Source of the DNA: Methanolobus vulcani
GTDB lineage: Archaea; Halobacteriota; Methanosarcinia; Methanosarcinales; Methanosarcinaceae
Assembly (NCBI RefSeq): GCF_900100715.1
Contig: NZ_FNCA01000001.1
Location: 484,186-548,185 of the forward strand
Reading direction: 5' to 3'
Length of the DNA stretch: 64,000 nucleotides
Shown: in pieces, positions 29,295 through 38,966 of the stretch
Layout: every line of letters starts with the position of its first letter
How positions within the stretch are numbered: the first letter of the stretch is position 1
Program-made: the position numbers and the translations under genes
Notes under the pieces: generated by a model
The model's database searches: none
Seen by the model: only the letters and a program-made list of their open reading frames with translations
Told to the model about the DNA's origin: nothing

Positions 29295-29366
29295 GGACCT
29301 GTAGTGTAGCGGATATCACTTAAGCCTCCGGAGCTTAGAACCCGGGTTCGACTCCCGGCAGGTTCG
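29295..29366 (+). tRNA. tRNA-Arg (CCG)
   Basis: Cloverleaf with acceptor GGACCTG/CAGGTTC (one G-T pair), anticodon stem TAAGC/GCTTA with loop CTCCGGA (anticodon CCG at 29328-29330), T arm CCCGG-GTTCGACTCCCGG and discriminator G at 29366. CCA is not encoded, unlike the tRNA-Lys in this window. It reads CGG codons. Confidence 0.95.
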
Positions 29367-29416
29367 ACTCATAATCCATATAATCTCATATTATCAAAAT
29401 CATTTTTGGCGATCCC

Positions 29417-30367
29417 ATGAGTCAGAAACACACCTCGAAAGGAAAAAGGAAGACTGAAACCGAACAACAGAAGATGAAAGTCAAACTCCTCCCGCTTGCA
29501 CTGGGGATACTGCTCATGGCAGCCGGTGCCATAGGAATCATGCATAGTTCGAATGACAGTGATCAATGGTCTGTTTCGGATGGAGGCATTCTTTCCTTTC
29601 CAGCAATAAAAAACATTGATTACAGCTCAAATGACATATCCGCAGCTAACGATGCAGACATCATCAGAGAAGTCAGTTTTGAAAGTAGTGGCTCTCAAAT
29701 TGCAGGACTTATAAGGATTCCTGAGTCAGGTACAAATGTACCTGGTGTTGTAGTTCTTCCCGGGGCAGGAGTGTCAAAAGAACAACAGACAACAGTGCCT
29801 CAGTTACTTTCGTCCCTTGGATACGCATCCATAACTATAGACCAGAGAAATCTTGGAGGAATTAACCCGCAAGGTGACCTGGCACTTTACATTAATGGAA
29901 CAGAGCCTGTGGAATATATGATGGTGCATGATGCACTTGCCGCTGCAAATGTTCTTGGTGAACAACCTGAAGTAAATGGAAGTGACATTGCAATGCTTGG
30001 TCTCAGTAATGGTGGCAGATTTGCCATAATCGCAACCGCAATAGAACCTGAAATAAAAGGAGTTATTGGAATTAGCACAAGCGGATATGACACTGACTCG
30101 ATAGAAGTCAATGATAATGTTAACATGAACGCATATAGGTTTTACAGGTCAATTGACCCTGACAACTATCTGGGAATGATAAGCACACGAAGGTTTGTTA
30201 TGTTACATTCTGTAAACGACAGCATTGTTCCTTATGAACTGGCACTCCGAACTTATGATAAAGCTGAAGAACCTAAGGTACTTTATCCTATCAACGGAAG
30301 CACACATGGATATTCCCGGCTTATGGCAGATGATATCCAAAAAGAGCTTGAGATAATGTTTCAATAA
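29417..30367 (+). CDS. membrane-anchored alpha/beta hydrolase
   Basis: Predicted esterase/dienelactone-hydrolase-like enzyme attached to the outer face of the membrane. A basic N-terminus is followed by one hydrophobic helix (LLPLALGILLMAAGAIGIM, about residues 25-43). The alpha/beta hydrolase core shows the nucleophile elbow GLSNGG (about 196-201), the acid in HSVNDSIVP (about 262) and the His in GSTHGYS (about 295). 316 aa. ATG 29417 lacks a clear ribosome site; ATG 29474 would give a shorter N-tail before the same helix. Substrate unknown. It is transcribed alone after tRNA-Arg. Confidence 0.8.
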   Translation: MSQKHTSKGKRKTETEQQKMKVKLLPLALGILLMAAGAIGIMHSSNDSDQWSVSDGGILSFPAIKNIDYSSNDISAANDADIIREVSFESSGSQIAGLIRIPESGTNVPGVVVLPGAGVSKEQQTTVPQLLSSLGYASITIDQRNLGGINPQGDLALYINGTEPVEYMMVHDALAAANVLGEQPEVNGSDIAMLGLSNGGRFAIIATAIEPEIKGVIGISTSGYDTDSIEVNDNVNMNAYRFYRSIDPDNYLGMISTRRFVMLHSVNDSIVPYELALRTYDKAEEPKVLYPINGSTHGYSRLMADDIQKELEIMFQ

Positions 30368-30426
30368 CAAAGATAAAATAGAAAATCAAAAAAGTGAAGT
30401 CCCATTATAGTTCAAAGATGCAGTAA

Positions 30427-30582
30427 TTAGTTCCTCTGGATGCGTATGAATGCCTGCCCACATGTAGAATAAAATCCTTCTTCTTCGCAGCGAACAACTC
30501 TTTCATATTCAAATCCTGAACTGACATCTGTTTTTTGTGTTGATTCGTTATTATTAATGTGTTTTTTCTTCAACTCAGGCAA
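30427..30582 (-). CDS. small cysteine-containing protein of unknown function
   Basis: Short ORF of 51 aa starting at TTG 30582, supported by GGGAGGT at 30596-30590, 7 bases upstream; an ATG at 30609 has no ribosome site. The protein is Lys/Asn-rich at the start and has two cysteines in RVVRCEEEGFYSTCGQAF, which could chelate a metal with a partner. I do not recognise a family. It is divergent from the HAD gene, with shared AT-rich promoter DNA at about 30625-30670. Confidence 0.5.
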   Translation of the reverse strand: MPELKKKHINNNESTQKTDVSSGFEYERVVRCEEEGFYSTCGQAFIRIQRN

Positions 30583-30737
30583 ACTCAGTACCTCCCTGTC
30601 CAGACACATAAAGTTAGCTACATATTACTATACACATATAAAATATATAAAATATACTAGTGCAGATATAATGTCCCGAATTTATATATAGAAAACGAGC
30701 ATTAAATCCAGAACAAGGGCATGAAATAGGGTAAAAA

Positions 30738-31442
30738 ATGGATAAAATGGGCATGAACATAAGAGGCGTCATTTTTGATATGGACAACACGCTTTTTGAC
30801 TTTGTGGAAGCAAAGATGATCGCCTGCACAGAAGTTGTCGGTTTTCTTGGCGCAGGTGACCCGGAAGAGTTGTTCGAATATTTCCGCAGGGAAACTCATG
30901 GTTTTGAAAATCCGGAGAATATCAGGGACTACATGCTTGACAATGGAATTGATCCTTTGGAAAAATACCAGAGTTGTGTCAAGATCTATGAAACACAGAA
31001 GATAGATCATATCAGGCTCTACCCTTATGTCAGGGAAACCCTGGAAGAACTTAATGAAATAGGAATGGTGCTTGGAATTGTGACCGATGCCAACAGCGAC
31101 AATGCAAGAAAAAGACTTGTGAAAACAGGTCTTGAAGACATGGTACATTCGCTTACAGCCCATGACATGACCGGTACGAAAAAGCCGGACCTTACACCTT
31201 TCAAATATGCTCTTGAAACTATGAGGCTTAAAGCTTCAGAAACACTTTTTGTCGGTGATAGCCTCAGAAGGGATATAGCTCCTTCAAAGCAACTTGGCAT
31301 GATGGCCGCTTATGCAGCTTATGGAGACCGCAACAGCACAATGGACAGGACATCAGGTGAATACAAACCTGACAGAACCCTCAACAACTTCCGTGAGGTT
31401 CTGGAAATAGTACTTGAATTCAGTGAAAATGACAGAATATGA
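30738..31442 (+). CDS. HAD superfamily hydrolase
   Basis: Phosphatase-like HAD hydrolase, 234 aa. Motif I is FDMDNTLFDF with the nucleophile Asp near residue 14. Motif II is in IVTDAN (about 109-115), the motif III lysine in GTKKPDLTPF (about 148), and motif IV is FVGDSLRRDIAPSKQLGM (about 171-188). The cap is the helical C1 type. It is coupled to the following geranylgeranyl reductase-family gene, whose start overlaps its end by 14 bases, hinting at a lipid or isoprenoid context (inference). ATGs at codons 4 and 6 are alternative starts. Confidence 0.85.
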   Translation: MDKMGMNIRGVIFDMDNTLFDFVEAKMIACTEVVGFLGAGDPEELFEYFRRETHGFENPENIRDYMLDNGIDPLEKYQSCVKIYETQKIDHIRLYPYVRETLEELNEIGMVLGIVTDANSDNARKRLVKTGLEDMVHSLTAHDMTGTKKPDLTPFKYALETMRLKASETLFVGDSLRRDIAPSKQLGMMAAYAAYGDRNSTMDRTSGEYKPDRTLNNFREVLEIVLEFSENDRI

Positions 31443-32631
31443 CGTTATTGTTGTAGGCGGAGGACCAATTGGTTCTGTGGCGGCAAGATATGCTGCAATT
31501 AATGGTTCAAAAACGCTGATCTTAGAAGACCACGCATTCATAGGTAGTCCGGTGGGATGCACCGGACTGTTAAGCACAAGAGCGGTCAGCGAATGTGAGA
31601 TCGGTCCCTCGGACAGCTCCATCCTGAACTCTGTAAGAGGAGCATTTATTCATCCAATGCAGGGAGATTGCCTGCCAGTTGACGGGAAGAAAACCAAAGC
31701 TTACGTTGTTTCCAGAAAGATATTTGACAGGAAACTTGCTGCCAAAGCTCTTGAAGAAGATGTTGACCTGTGGTTGAACTCAAGAGTTACGGGCATAGAG
31801 AGATCACAGAATAAGCAGAAGGTTTCCGTAGTTAGGAGCGGTGAAAAACAGGTTCTGAAAGCGAAGGTAGTAATTGGTGCAGACGGTGTTCGCAGCCAGA
31901 TTGCTAAATGGTCCGGACTTGGAAATGTAATCGAAGTGCTGCCGGGAATTCAGGCCGAAGTACCTTACCAAAGTGATGATACTAATTTTGTGGAACTATT
32001 CCTTGGCTCACAGGTTCCCGGATTCTTTGGATGGACCGTTCCTGTCAATGAAAGTATTTCACGTGTTGGAATGGCTGTTGACCCGAAATATGGAATGCCA
32101 GCACACCGGGTCCTTGAGAATCTGCTTACAAAAAATAAGCATGTAGCTTCAAGATATAGTGCCGGGAAGCTTGATCTTGTAATGGGGGGAATTCCCCTGG
32201 GACCTCTTGAAAAAACATACTCAGATGGCGTGATTATCGTCGGAGACGCTGCAGGACAGGTCAAACCCACATCAGGAGGAGGCATCTATACCGGAGCAGT
32301 GTGTGCAAAGATCGCAGGTGAAATTGCTGCAAAGGCTGCAGAACAGGAGAACAGCTCGGCATCATTCCTTTCTGAATACGACAGGCAGTGGAGAGCAAAG
32401 CTTGGAAAGGAACTTGCCATGGGAATGAGAATACACAGGTTTGCCGCCGGGCTTAAAGATAAAGAAATAGATGAGCTGATAGGTTCTATGAACAATTCTA
32501 CTATTCTTGATACAATAACACGTTACGGTGACATGGACCATCCTTCAATACTGATAAAAAAGATGCTGCACCCATCTAAATCGGTGCATATGCTAAAGAT
32601 ATTCAGAGCTTTTGCAAAGGCGGTACTCTGA
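31429..32631 (+). CDS. geranylgeranyl reductase family flavoprotein
   Basis: FAD-dependent reductase of the archaeal geranylgeranyl reductase (GGR) family, which saturates isoprenoid chains of membrane lipids or related isoprenoids. FAD motif VVGGGPIGSVAARYAA (about residues 8-23), the GGR-specific PVGCTGLLS (about 41-49), VSRKIFDRKLA and the C-terminal GDAAGQVKPTSGGGIYTG (about 266-283). 400 aa from ATG 31429; the upstream TTG frame start is less likely. It is encoded within an operon with the HAD hydrolase. It may be one of several GGR paralogues, so the exact substrate is open. Confidence 0.88.
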   Translation: MTEYDVIVVGGGPIGSVAARYAAINGSKTLILEDHAFIGSPVGCTGLLSTRAVSECEIGPSDSSILNSVRGAFIHPMQGDCLPVDGKKTKAYVVSRKIFDRKLAAKALEEDVDLWLNSRVTGIERSQNKQKVSVVRSGEKQVLKAKVVIGADGVRSQIAKWSGLGNVIEVLPGIQAEVPYQSDDTNFVELFLGSQVPGFFGWTVPVNESISRVGMAVDPKYGMPAHRVLENLLTKNKHVASRYSAGKLDLVMGGIPLGPLEKTYSDGVIIVGDAAGQVKPTSGGGIYTGAVCAKIAGEIAAKAAEQENSSASFLSEYDRQWRAKLGKELAMGMRIHRFAAGLKDKEIDELIGSMNNSTILDTITRYGDMDHPSILIKKMLHPSKSVHMLKIFRAFAKAVL

Positions 32632-32690
32632 ATATGATCACAGTGACATATTACAAAATATGTAGCCTGCTGATCTTCGATCTAAAATGA

Positions 32691-33203
32691 TCAGGCAATA
32701 TTCACACTTTTTACAGAATCCAGTTTGAGCAGTTCTTCAATGATACTGCCTGGAACCTTGGTATCAGTGATTATTGTAAGTCGGGGTTCGTCTGTGAATA
32801 ACGGATCATCTGATACAGCCTGTCTGATGCTGATATTGTGCTGTGCGATAACTGTGGAAACCTCAGATATGATCCCCTTGTGAGAAGCATCATCAGGAGT
32901 TATGATTATGACACCCTGCCCCATTAATGGAGCTACGTCGCGTAGAAAAGGAATTGATTTTACGTTCTGGAATATTTTCCTTAGCTGCTCATCTGAAAGT
33001 ATGACCTCTGTTGTGGAATCTACAACACGCCTGTCAACTCCTGCTTCTCTGGCAAGTTGTGTATGTGCGATCTCTATTGCACCTGAGGTGACCTTTCCTT
33101 CATCGTTTACCTGGAAACCACGCTCGAAAAGAAGCTTCAGAACCTTTTGCTGGGCCGGGTATTTCTCAAATTTTCTAAGTAATATACTCCACATATCAAC
33201 CAT
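32691..33203 (-). CDS. ACT-domain regulator of amino acid metabolism (COG2150-like)
   Basis: Predicted regulator with an N-terminal winged-helix part (about residues 1-80: KFEKYPAQQKVLKLLFERGF, then AREAGVDRRVVDSTTEVIL) and a C-terminal ACT domain (about 95-170) containing GVIIITPDDASHKGIISEVS and RLTIITDTKVPGSIIEELL. ACT domains bind amino acids. 170 aa. No ribosome site is seen before the ATG, so the mRNA may be leaderless. It is convergent with the GGR gene. It faces away from the Re-citrate-synthase-like gene at 33453, which could be a target (inference). Confidence 0.82.
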   Translation of the reverse strand: MVDMWSILLRKFEKYPAQQKVLKLLFERGFQVNDEGKVTSGAIEIAHTQLAREAGVDRRVVDSTTEVILSDEQLRKIFQNVKSIPFLRDVAPLMGQGVIIITPDDASHKGIISEVSTVIAQHNISIRQAVSDDPLFTDEPRLTIITDTKVPGSIIEELLKLDSVKSVNIA

Positions 33204-33452
33204 GTAATCTTTTAAAATATAAAGATTTAAAGGTTTAGTTCTATGCAGAGGAACAAGATATCCTCCCTTATATATGGAAACGATATTTTAAGTAGGAGTT
33301 CAGCTATAATAAATTACAATTCAACTCATGAAGTGATAATCCAGAGTGATATGCTTAATTAGAGTACTAACACTAACTCGTTTTATGACAAATACACTAA
33401 TTTAAGCTCTGGAGTTTTTAGAATTTAAAAAAAGGAGAAATGGAGGTATCAA

Positions 33453-34799
33453 ATGAAAATATACAAAGATTATGACGATCTTCCAAAAATCAAATTACCA
33501 CTGGGGCAGGAAGTATCTATAAGTGACAGCACTATCAGGGACGGGGCACAGATGCCTGGTATTGTCATGAAGAGTCAGCAGAAGCTCCAGATATACGAGT
33601 ATCTTCACAGGATCGGAATCGAGAAGCTTGAATCTTTTGTTTACAACGAAAGGGACAGAAAAGCTATCAAGCTCATGATGGACCACGGTTACGAGTTCCC
33701 AGAGGTCACTGGATGGGCACGTGCAAACCCTGCAGATATTGATATGGTCCTGAACATTGACGGTATTGAGGAAACAGGCATCCTGATGTCAGTATCAGAC
33801 CCACACATCGTTGATAAGATGGGACTGACCCGCGAGACTGCAGAAGAAAAATACCTCAACGCACTCCAGTATGCAGTTGACCACGGACTTCGCACAAGAG
33901 CTCACATCGAGGATATGACACGTGCAGACAACTATGATTTCACTTTCCCACTAATAAAGAAAATAATGGACATCGACCCGGATTGCACTATACGTATCTG
34001 TGACACTATCGGTTTTGGAATTCCATTTACAGATGTGGACGAACCTTTCGGCGTGCCAATGATCACAAAGTACCTGAAGGATGAACTCAATGTCAAGAAT
34101 ATAGAAACCCACTGCCACGATGACTTCGGTCTTGCAGTTGCTAACTCAATTGCAGGTTACTGGCACGGTGCAAACTGGTCCAATGTAACTTTCCTTGGTA
34201 TCGGTGAGAGGGCAGGTAATGCCGAGATGGAAAAACTCCTGTTGTTCCTTGCAAGGCGTATCGAAGGCTTTGACAAGTACAACCTTGACTGCCTTGTAGA
34301 ATTTTCAAGGTTCATGGAGAAGGAGATTGGTATCCGTATCCCAAGGAATAAGTCTGTTGTGGGTAACAACGTGTTTGCTCACGAATCAGGTATTCACTCC
34401 GCAGGTGTTATCAAGAATCCGTTCACCTACGAACCATATCCACCAGAGATAGTCGGTGGTAAGAGGATATTCCTAATAGGTGACTCTTCAGGTATCGAGG
34501 TGCTGAGGTACAAGGTTCAGGAAACTCTTAACGAGCTTATGGAAGTGAATATCGAGATAGACAAGAACGATAAGCGTCTCAGGGCTATCCAGGCAGATAT
34601 TCAGAAGCTCTACAACGATGAAAAGAGAGTTTCATGCATATCCGACGAAGAGGTCATGGCTTACGTGAAGAAGTACTTCATGTTCAACCAGATGGTCAGT
34701 AAGGACATGCACCGCAAGGATGAGGAAGAGAACGGCGATGTCAGTGAGTCAAGTGACATTAACGAGATCAAGCCTCGCATGCACGACACAATTGACTAA
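33453..34799 (+). CDS. DRE-TIM metallolyase resembling Re-citrate synthase / homocitrate synthase
   Basis: Acetyl-CoA-dependent Claisen-type synthase, 448 aa. The signature DSTIRDGAQMPG is at about residues 24-35. Metal-binding HCHDDFG (about 214-220) and the GIGERAGNAEME loop are also present. Several stretches (YNERDRKAIK, PEVTGWARA, ETGILMSVSDPHI, HIEDMTRADNYDF, IRICDTIGFGIPF) recall the Re-citrate synthase branch more than 2-isopropylmalate synthase. There is no LeuA regulatory domain; a charged C-terminal extension of about 90 residues follows the barrel. AAGGAG and GGAGG precede the ATG. Alternatives are homocitrate or citramalate synthase. Confidence 0.75.
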   Translation: MKIYKDYDDLPKIKLPLGQEVSISDSTIRDGAQMPGIVMKSQQKLQIYEYLHRIGIEKLESFVYNERDRKAIKLMMDHGYEFPEVTGWARANPADIDMVLNIDGIEETGILMSVSDPHIVDKMGLTRETAEEKYLNALQYAVDHGLRTRAHIEDMTRADNYDFTFPLIKKIMDIDPDCTIRICDTIGFGIPFTDVDEPFGVPMITKYLKDELNVKNIETHCHDDFGLAVANSIAGYWHGANWSNVTFLGIGERAGNAEMEKLLLFLARRIEGFDKYNLDCLVEFSRFMEKEIGIRIPRNKSVVGNNVFAHESGIHSAGVIKNPFTYEPYPPEIVGGKRIFLIGDSSGIEVLRYKVQETLNELMEVNIEIDKNDKRLRAIQADIQKLYNDEKRVSCISDEEVMAYVKKYFMFNQMVSKDMHRKDEEENGDVSESSDINEIKPRMHDTID

Positions 34800-35117
34800 T
34801 TCTTTTTTTGAAGCTGCTGTCTGAGGATGGCAGCGATTATTCATTAATATTATATTTTTACATACATAAGATGTTTAGCGCATTCTTTTATTTGTTATTA
34901 TTATCATTTGCCGATGAGAGCACTGAAGCCTACGAAAATACCTGAAGAGAACATACTGCAAACTCATCTCTCGAAAATATTAAAATATATTAAAGTTTAT
35001 TAAAGTTAATAGATTAACTTAATATGTATATATATTATGTCAATGCAAACTTGAAAAGAATCAATCGATTTAGCATTTAGACATGACAATCATAAAGTTT
35101 AACTGAGAGAGGATTTT
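34800..35117. other. intergenic region before the large surface protein
   Basis: A T tract (34801-34809) plus a GCTGC...GGCAGC hairpin just after the preceding stop probably terminate it. The rest is very AT-rich. An imperfect inverted repeat TAAAGTTAAT/ATTAACTTAA (35001-35010, 35013-35022) lies beside TATA-like tatatatatt at about 35027-35036 and could be an operator. No ORF is seen. Confidence 0.4.
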
Positions 35118-38100
35118 ATGCGCAGATTTATTGCCATTATATGTTTTTTATTAATATCCTGTGTCGCTTTAACGTCCGCCGCACAGGCAGCAACCACAGT
35201 AAGTGCTTCAAGCGCCTCTGTAACCTATACCGAAAACGATGATATGTACATAGACCCGGGGCTGACAATCACCGGTAGTGAGTATACATACACATCAGCT
35301 AAGGTCTACATTGGCGATGGTTATGTCTATGGACAGGACTATTTAAGGTATTCAACTACAGGAAGCATTACAGGAAGTTTCAGCACATCAACTGGTATTC
35401 TCACACTTTCAGGAAGCGGGAATGCGGCCGCATATCAGGCAGCTTTCAGAAATGTAAGGTACGAGAACATAAATCAAAATCCAAACACTGCAAATCGAAA
35501 GATTACCTTTGTCCTGGGAGGAAGTACACTGTATTTTGAAGGGACCGGACATTACTACGAGTATGTGTCTTACACTTCAACATGGGCAACAGCAAAAGCA
35601 AATGCAGATACAAAAACAATGGAAGGTATGCAGGGATACCTGGCAACCATCACCTCTGATGAAGAGAACAATTTCCTGATGGAAAAGATACAGGCCGACG
35701 CATGGATAGGAGGAAGTGATGATGCTTCTGAAGGATATTGGCGATGGGTAACCGGTCCTGAAGGGACAGAGGATGGAGGAGCTGGAAGATTATTCTATGT
35801 AGGGAACGGCGTCACCGGAACGCCATACAATGGTGAATACAACAAATGGAATGGACATCTTCTGAGTTATGGTGGTAGTGAGCCAAACAACTGTGCTCCA
35901 GCAGAAAATTTTGCACAGATGTATTCATCAAATCACGGAACCTGGAATGACCTTCCAGATACTGCAAGCTTAGATGGATATCTTCTTGAATACGGAGGAA
36001 TGAGTGGTGATGCTTCACCACAACTATCAACCACAGTTACTGTGAGCGTGACTTCAGTAAATGATGCACCAACAACTCCAGGAGCATTCACATCACCAAC
36101 GAGCAGCCAGATAAAAAAAGGAGGTAGCTCAATGACTGTATCCTGGGGATCATCCTCTGATGTTGAAGGTGACAGTGTGAAATACGACCTCTGGCTATTC
36201 AACGGAACATGGTCCCTTATAGGTAACCTGCTGAACACCAACAGTATGGCATTCACCTTACCAGAAGACAATACAGGAAGTGCAATGTTCCGCGTATATG
36301 CCAACGACACTCAGGATAATTCCTCAGCTCGTGATGTCACATTCACCATAGACTCACTTGCACCGGTAATCGCTTATGGGACTAATGGTAACAGCACGTA
36401 TGCGAACAGCCACAGTTCCATGGTGACCGGAACGGATGCACTTGCAGGTATTTCGCAGATGGCCTACGCATGGACACAGGATCAGAACGTGGATTCCGTT
36501 TCATCATGGAACTCTTTTGCAAACGCTGGGACACTGACAAAAAATTCAGTTGATGGCGACTGGTATCTCCATATACGTGGAACCGACAATGTTGGAAATA
36601 TCAATTACTCCGTTTCAAATGTTTTCAGGTTAGACAATAGTCTGCCTATAACATACTTCAGTGAAAATGGTAACAGCACATATAACCAGAGCCATAGTAC
36701 TATTGTAACAGTAATTGATACGGTATCGGGCATCAATGAGCTGGACTATGCATGGATACTTGACCCGAATGTAGCTAATGTGTCTGCATGGACTCCTTTT
36801 GATAGCGGAGACACACTTACAATAGACCAGAATGACGGTGACTGGTATCTTCACATAAAAGCGATTGACAATGCCAGCAATATTAACTACTCCGCATCCA
36901 ATGTTTTTTTGGTTGACAGATCAAATCCTGTGTATTCATGGACAAGTATGCCTATTAATGCAAATACCGGAGATAGTGTGCTTCTTGAACTAAACGTTAC
37001 TGATTATTCAACTATAGTAAGTTACAATGTAACTGTTGATGGCGATGAATACCAGATGGATACAAGTTCAGGAAACTACTCATGGACGATAGATATTCCT
37101 GCAAGCAATTCGGGAACACTGGTAAGCCAGATTATCTATAACTGCACATTCATAGATATTGCAGGAAATGTGAATACAACAGGTGACATTCTGATGAATG
37201 TCTCCATTCTGCCGATTGCAGATTTTAGTGCAAACGTGACAAGAGGGATAAGTCCTCTTACAGTTAATTTCACTGATAACTCATCAGGACTTGTGGAAAA
37301 CTGGAACTGGAGTTTTGGAGATGGAAGCAATTCAACTGAAAGCAACACTACACACACCTTTGTATCCGGTAACTACACGGTAAACCTCACCGTACAGAAT
37401 AGTAACGGTACATCCTCAAAATTGATGAACGTCAGATGTGCGGATGAACCGGTCTACACGTACTCACCTGAGAACACATCAGCAATATCGGCATATGGAG
37501 AAGAACTTAACTTCAGCATCCAGAGCACCCTTTACTCCAGCTTTGTATGGATTATTGATGGAAATCCTGTAAATGGAACAGGGGCAACATTGTACAGCAA
37601 TGCAAATGATTCATCCAGTACGTCATACTGTCTAATAAATACCAGCCAGTATATCAACCAGAGTGATTTCTTCATGGATATTTATAATATATCGGTTCAG
37701 ACCAGCAATGAAAGCATTGGACGGACTGACACACGCTCGTGGGAATGGACAGTTACAGGTTCATCTGAAAGCGGAGATAATATAACAATGGTGATTAACT
37801 CCACTCCGACAATTACAATAAATGGCAGTGATAAGTATCTGCGTTTCAACACAACCAACAACAATAAAACTGACGATAACGGCCTTGCATGCAGCATTAC
37901 TTCAACATCATTCAATACAGGCAACAATACCACCGGGATAGAGGTCAGGGTGGAAGTACTGAATGTTTCTGCTATAAACGAGTCGAGCATTGATTTCTCA
38001 AGCTCATCAATATACCAGTACTTCGATATAAGCTTCAACAACGATACGCTGGTAAACAACCAAAGCAGCAACCGAAGTATAGAGTTCAGAGTGCTTAATG

Positions 38101-38606
38101 AAAAGGACGGAGGAACTTTAATAGTCAGTACTGTATACCTGAGACACTGGGCTAATCCACAATGGGAAGCATATACTCCTGAGCTTATAGGAAATGATGG
38201 TACTTACTCATACTTCATTGTGAGGAATGTTTCAGGATATTCCCCATTTGCTGTCACCTGTAACTATCAATACAGTTCAGTGTCAACTGGAAGTGGAATA
38301 CCATATTATCTCAAAAAGCTCCTATTCTGGAGCGATGAAGAAACTGTAGCGGAAACAACTGATGAGGTGGCAGTATCTGAAAATACTGATATCGCAAACT
38401 CCGGATCTCCAGACAAATTTGATGACAGTCCTATTTCAGCAGGCTCATCAGGAGATACAGGGACATCATATTATGAAGATATCGCGAAAGAGCAGGGAGA
38501 AAGTAACACACTGAAGATCGTAGGACTTTTTGCACTGCTCATTGTAGCTGGGTTCTTTATCTTATTCCTGAAAAGAAGAGATGACGAAGAAAAGAAGCAA
38601 CTGTAA
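35118..38606 (+). CDS. large cell-surface protein: C-type lectin fold, Ig-like repeats, PKD and PGF-pre-PGF domains
   Basis: Secreted, membrane-anchored protein of 1162 aa. Signal peptide at 1-26 (cut near AQA-ATT). A cadherin-like N-terminal segment precedes a C-type lectin-like domain at about 145-293 (AWIGGSDDASEGYWRW, SEPNN, then GTWNDLP). An Ig-like region follows (about 310-410), then two near-identical repeats of about 93 residues starting near 415 and 509 (WNSFANAG / WTPFDSG, both with DGDWYLHI). A PKD domain is at about 700-771 (NWSFGDGSNS). A PGF-pre-PGF-like domain is at about 887-1047. It ends with a membrane helix (about 1131-1150) and basic tail. Many NxS/T sequons suggest heavy glycosylation. 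Probably adhesion or envelope. Confidence 0.85.
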   Translation: MRRFIAIICFLLISCVALTSAAQAATTVSASSASVTYTENDDMYIDPGLTITGSEYTYTSAKVYIGDGYVYGQDYLRYSTTGSITGSFSTSTGILTLSGSGNAAAYQAAFRNVRYENINQNPNTANRKITFVLGGSTLYFEGTGHYYEYVSYTSTWATAKANADTKTMEGMQGYLATITSDEENNFLMEKIQADAWIGGSDDASEGYWRWVTGPEGTEDGGAGRLFYVGNGVTGTPYNGEYNKWNGHLLSYGGSEPNNCAPAENFAQMYSSNHGTWNDLPDTASLDGYLLEYGGMSGDASPQLSTTVTVSVTSVNDAPTTPGAFTSPTSSQIKKGGSSMTVSWGSSSDVEGDSVKYDLWLFNGTWSLIGNLLNTNSMAFTLPEDNTGSAMFRVYANDTQDNSSARDVTFTIDSLAPVIAYGTNGNSTYANSHSSMVTGTDALAGISQMAYAWTQDQNVDSVSSWNSFANAGTLTKNSVDGDWYLHIRGTDNVGNINYSVSNVFRLDNSLPITYFSENGNSTYNQSHSTIVTVIDTVSGINELDYAWILDPNVANVSAWTPFDSGDTLTIDQNDGDWYLHIKAIDNASNINYSASNVFLVDRSNPVYSWTSMPINANTGDSVLLELNVTDYSTIVSYNVTVDGDEYQMDTSSGNYSWTIDIPASNSGTLVSQIIYNCTFIDIAGNVNTTGDILMNVSILPIADFSANVTRGISPLTVNFTDNSSGLVENWNWSFGDGSNSTESNTTHTFVSGNYTVNLTVQNSNGTSSKLMNVRCADEPVYTYSPENTSAISAYGEELNFSIQSTLYSSFVWIIDGNPVNGTGATLYSNANDSSSTSYCLINTSQYINQSDFFMDIYNISVQTSNESIGRTDTRSWEWTVTGSSESGDNITMVINSTPTITINGSDKYLRFNTTNNNKTDDNGLACSITSTSFNTGNNTTGIEVRVEVLNVSAINESSIDFSSSSIYQYFDISFNNDTLVNNQSSNRSIEFRVLNEKDGGTLIVSTVYLRHWANPQWEAYTPELIGNDGTYSYFIVRNVSGYSPFAVTCNYQYSSVSTGSGIPYYLKKLLFWSDEETVAETTDEVAVSENTDIANSGSPDKFDDSPISAGSSGDTGTSYYEDIAKEQGESNTLKIVGLFALLIVAGFFILFLKRRDDEEKKQL

Positions 38607-38619
38607 CCAACTTTTTTGA

Positions 38620-38650
38620 TCAGATCCCGGATCAGAGATCCGGTACTGAT
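38620..38650 (+). terminator. terminator hairpin after the surface protein gene
   Basis: CCGGATC (38627-38633) pairs with GATCCGG (38637-38643), loop AGA, extended by outer ATCAG/CTGAT (38620-38624, 38646-38650). A T run (38612-38617) lies just before it. Downstream, 38651-38966 has no convincing gene; it holds another perfect hairpin, ATGTTTTG/CAAAACAT (38843-38850, 38854-38861). Confidence 0.55.
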
Positions 38651-38966
38651 TACTCTTTATATATAAGAGAACTTAATTCAAACACTCCCTTCAGGATTAT
38701 GTTTTGCTTTAGGTTGTGCCTTTATTGCACCATAAGGAAGACGAAGAGAATAAATATGATCCCGGCGAGCCAGGTGACAGAAACAAGAGGAAAAGAAGAA
38801 GTCTCCTGTTTATGTCTGATTTGAAGTGTTTGTGAAGATTTTATGTTTTGCTACAAAACATATTGAATACTAGTGTATTTCAAATCTTTTTGAAACCGCC
38901 ATATTTAAATATGGATAAATAAATTGTATATTATTGGTTTTGCGAGCAGAATCCAATACCGTGCAA

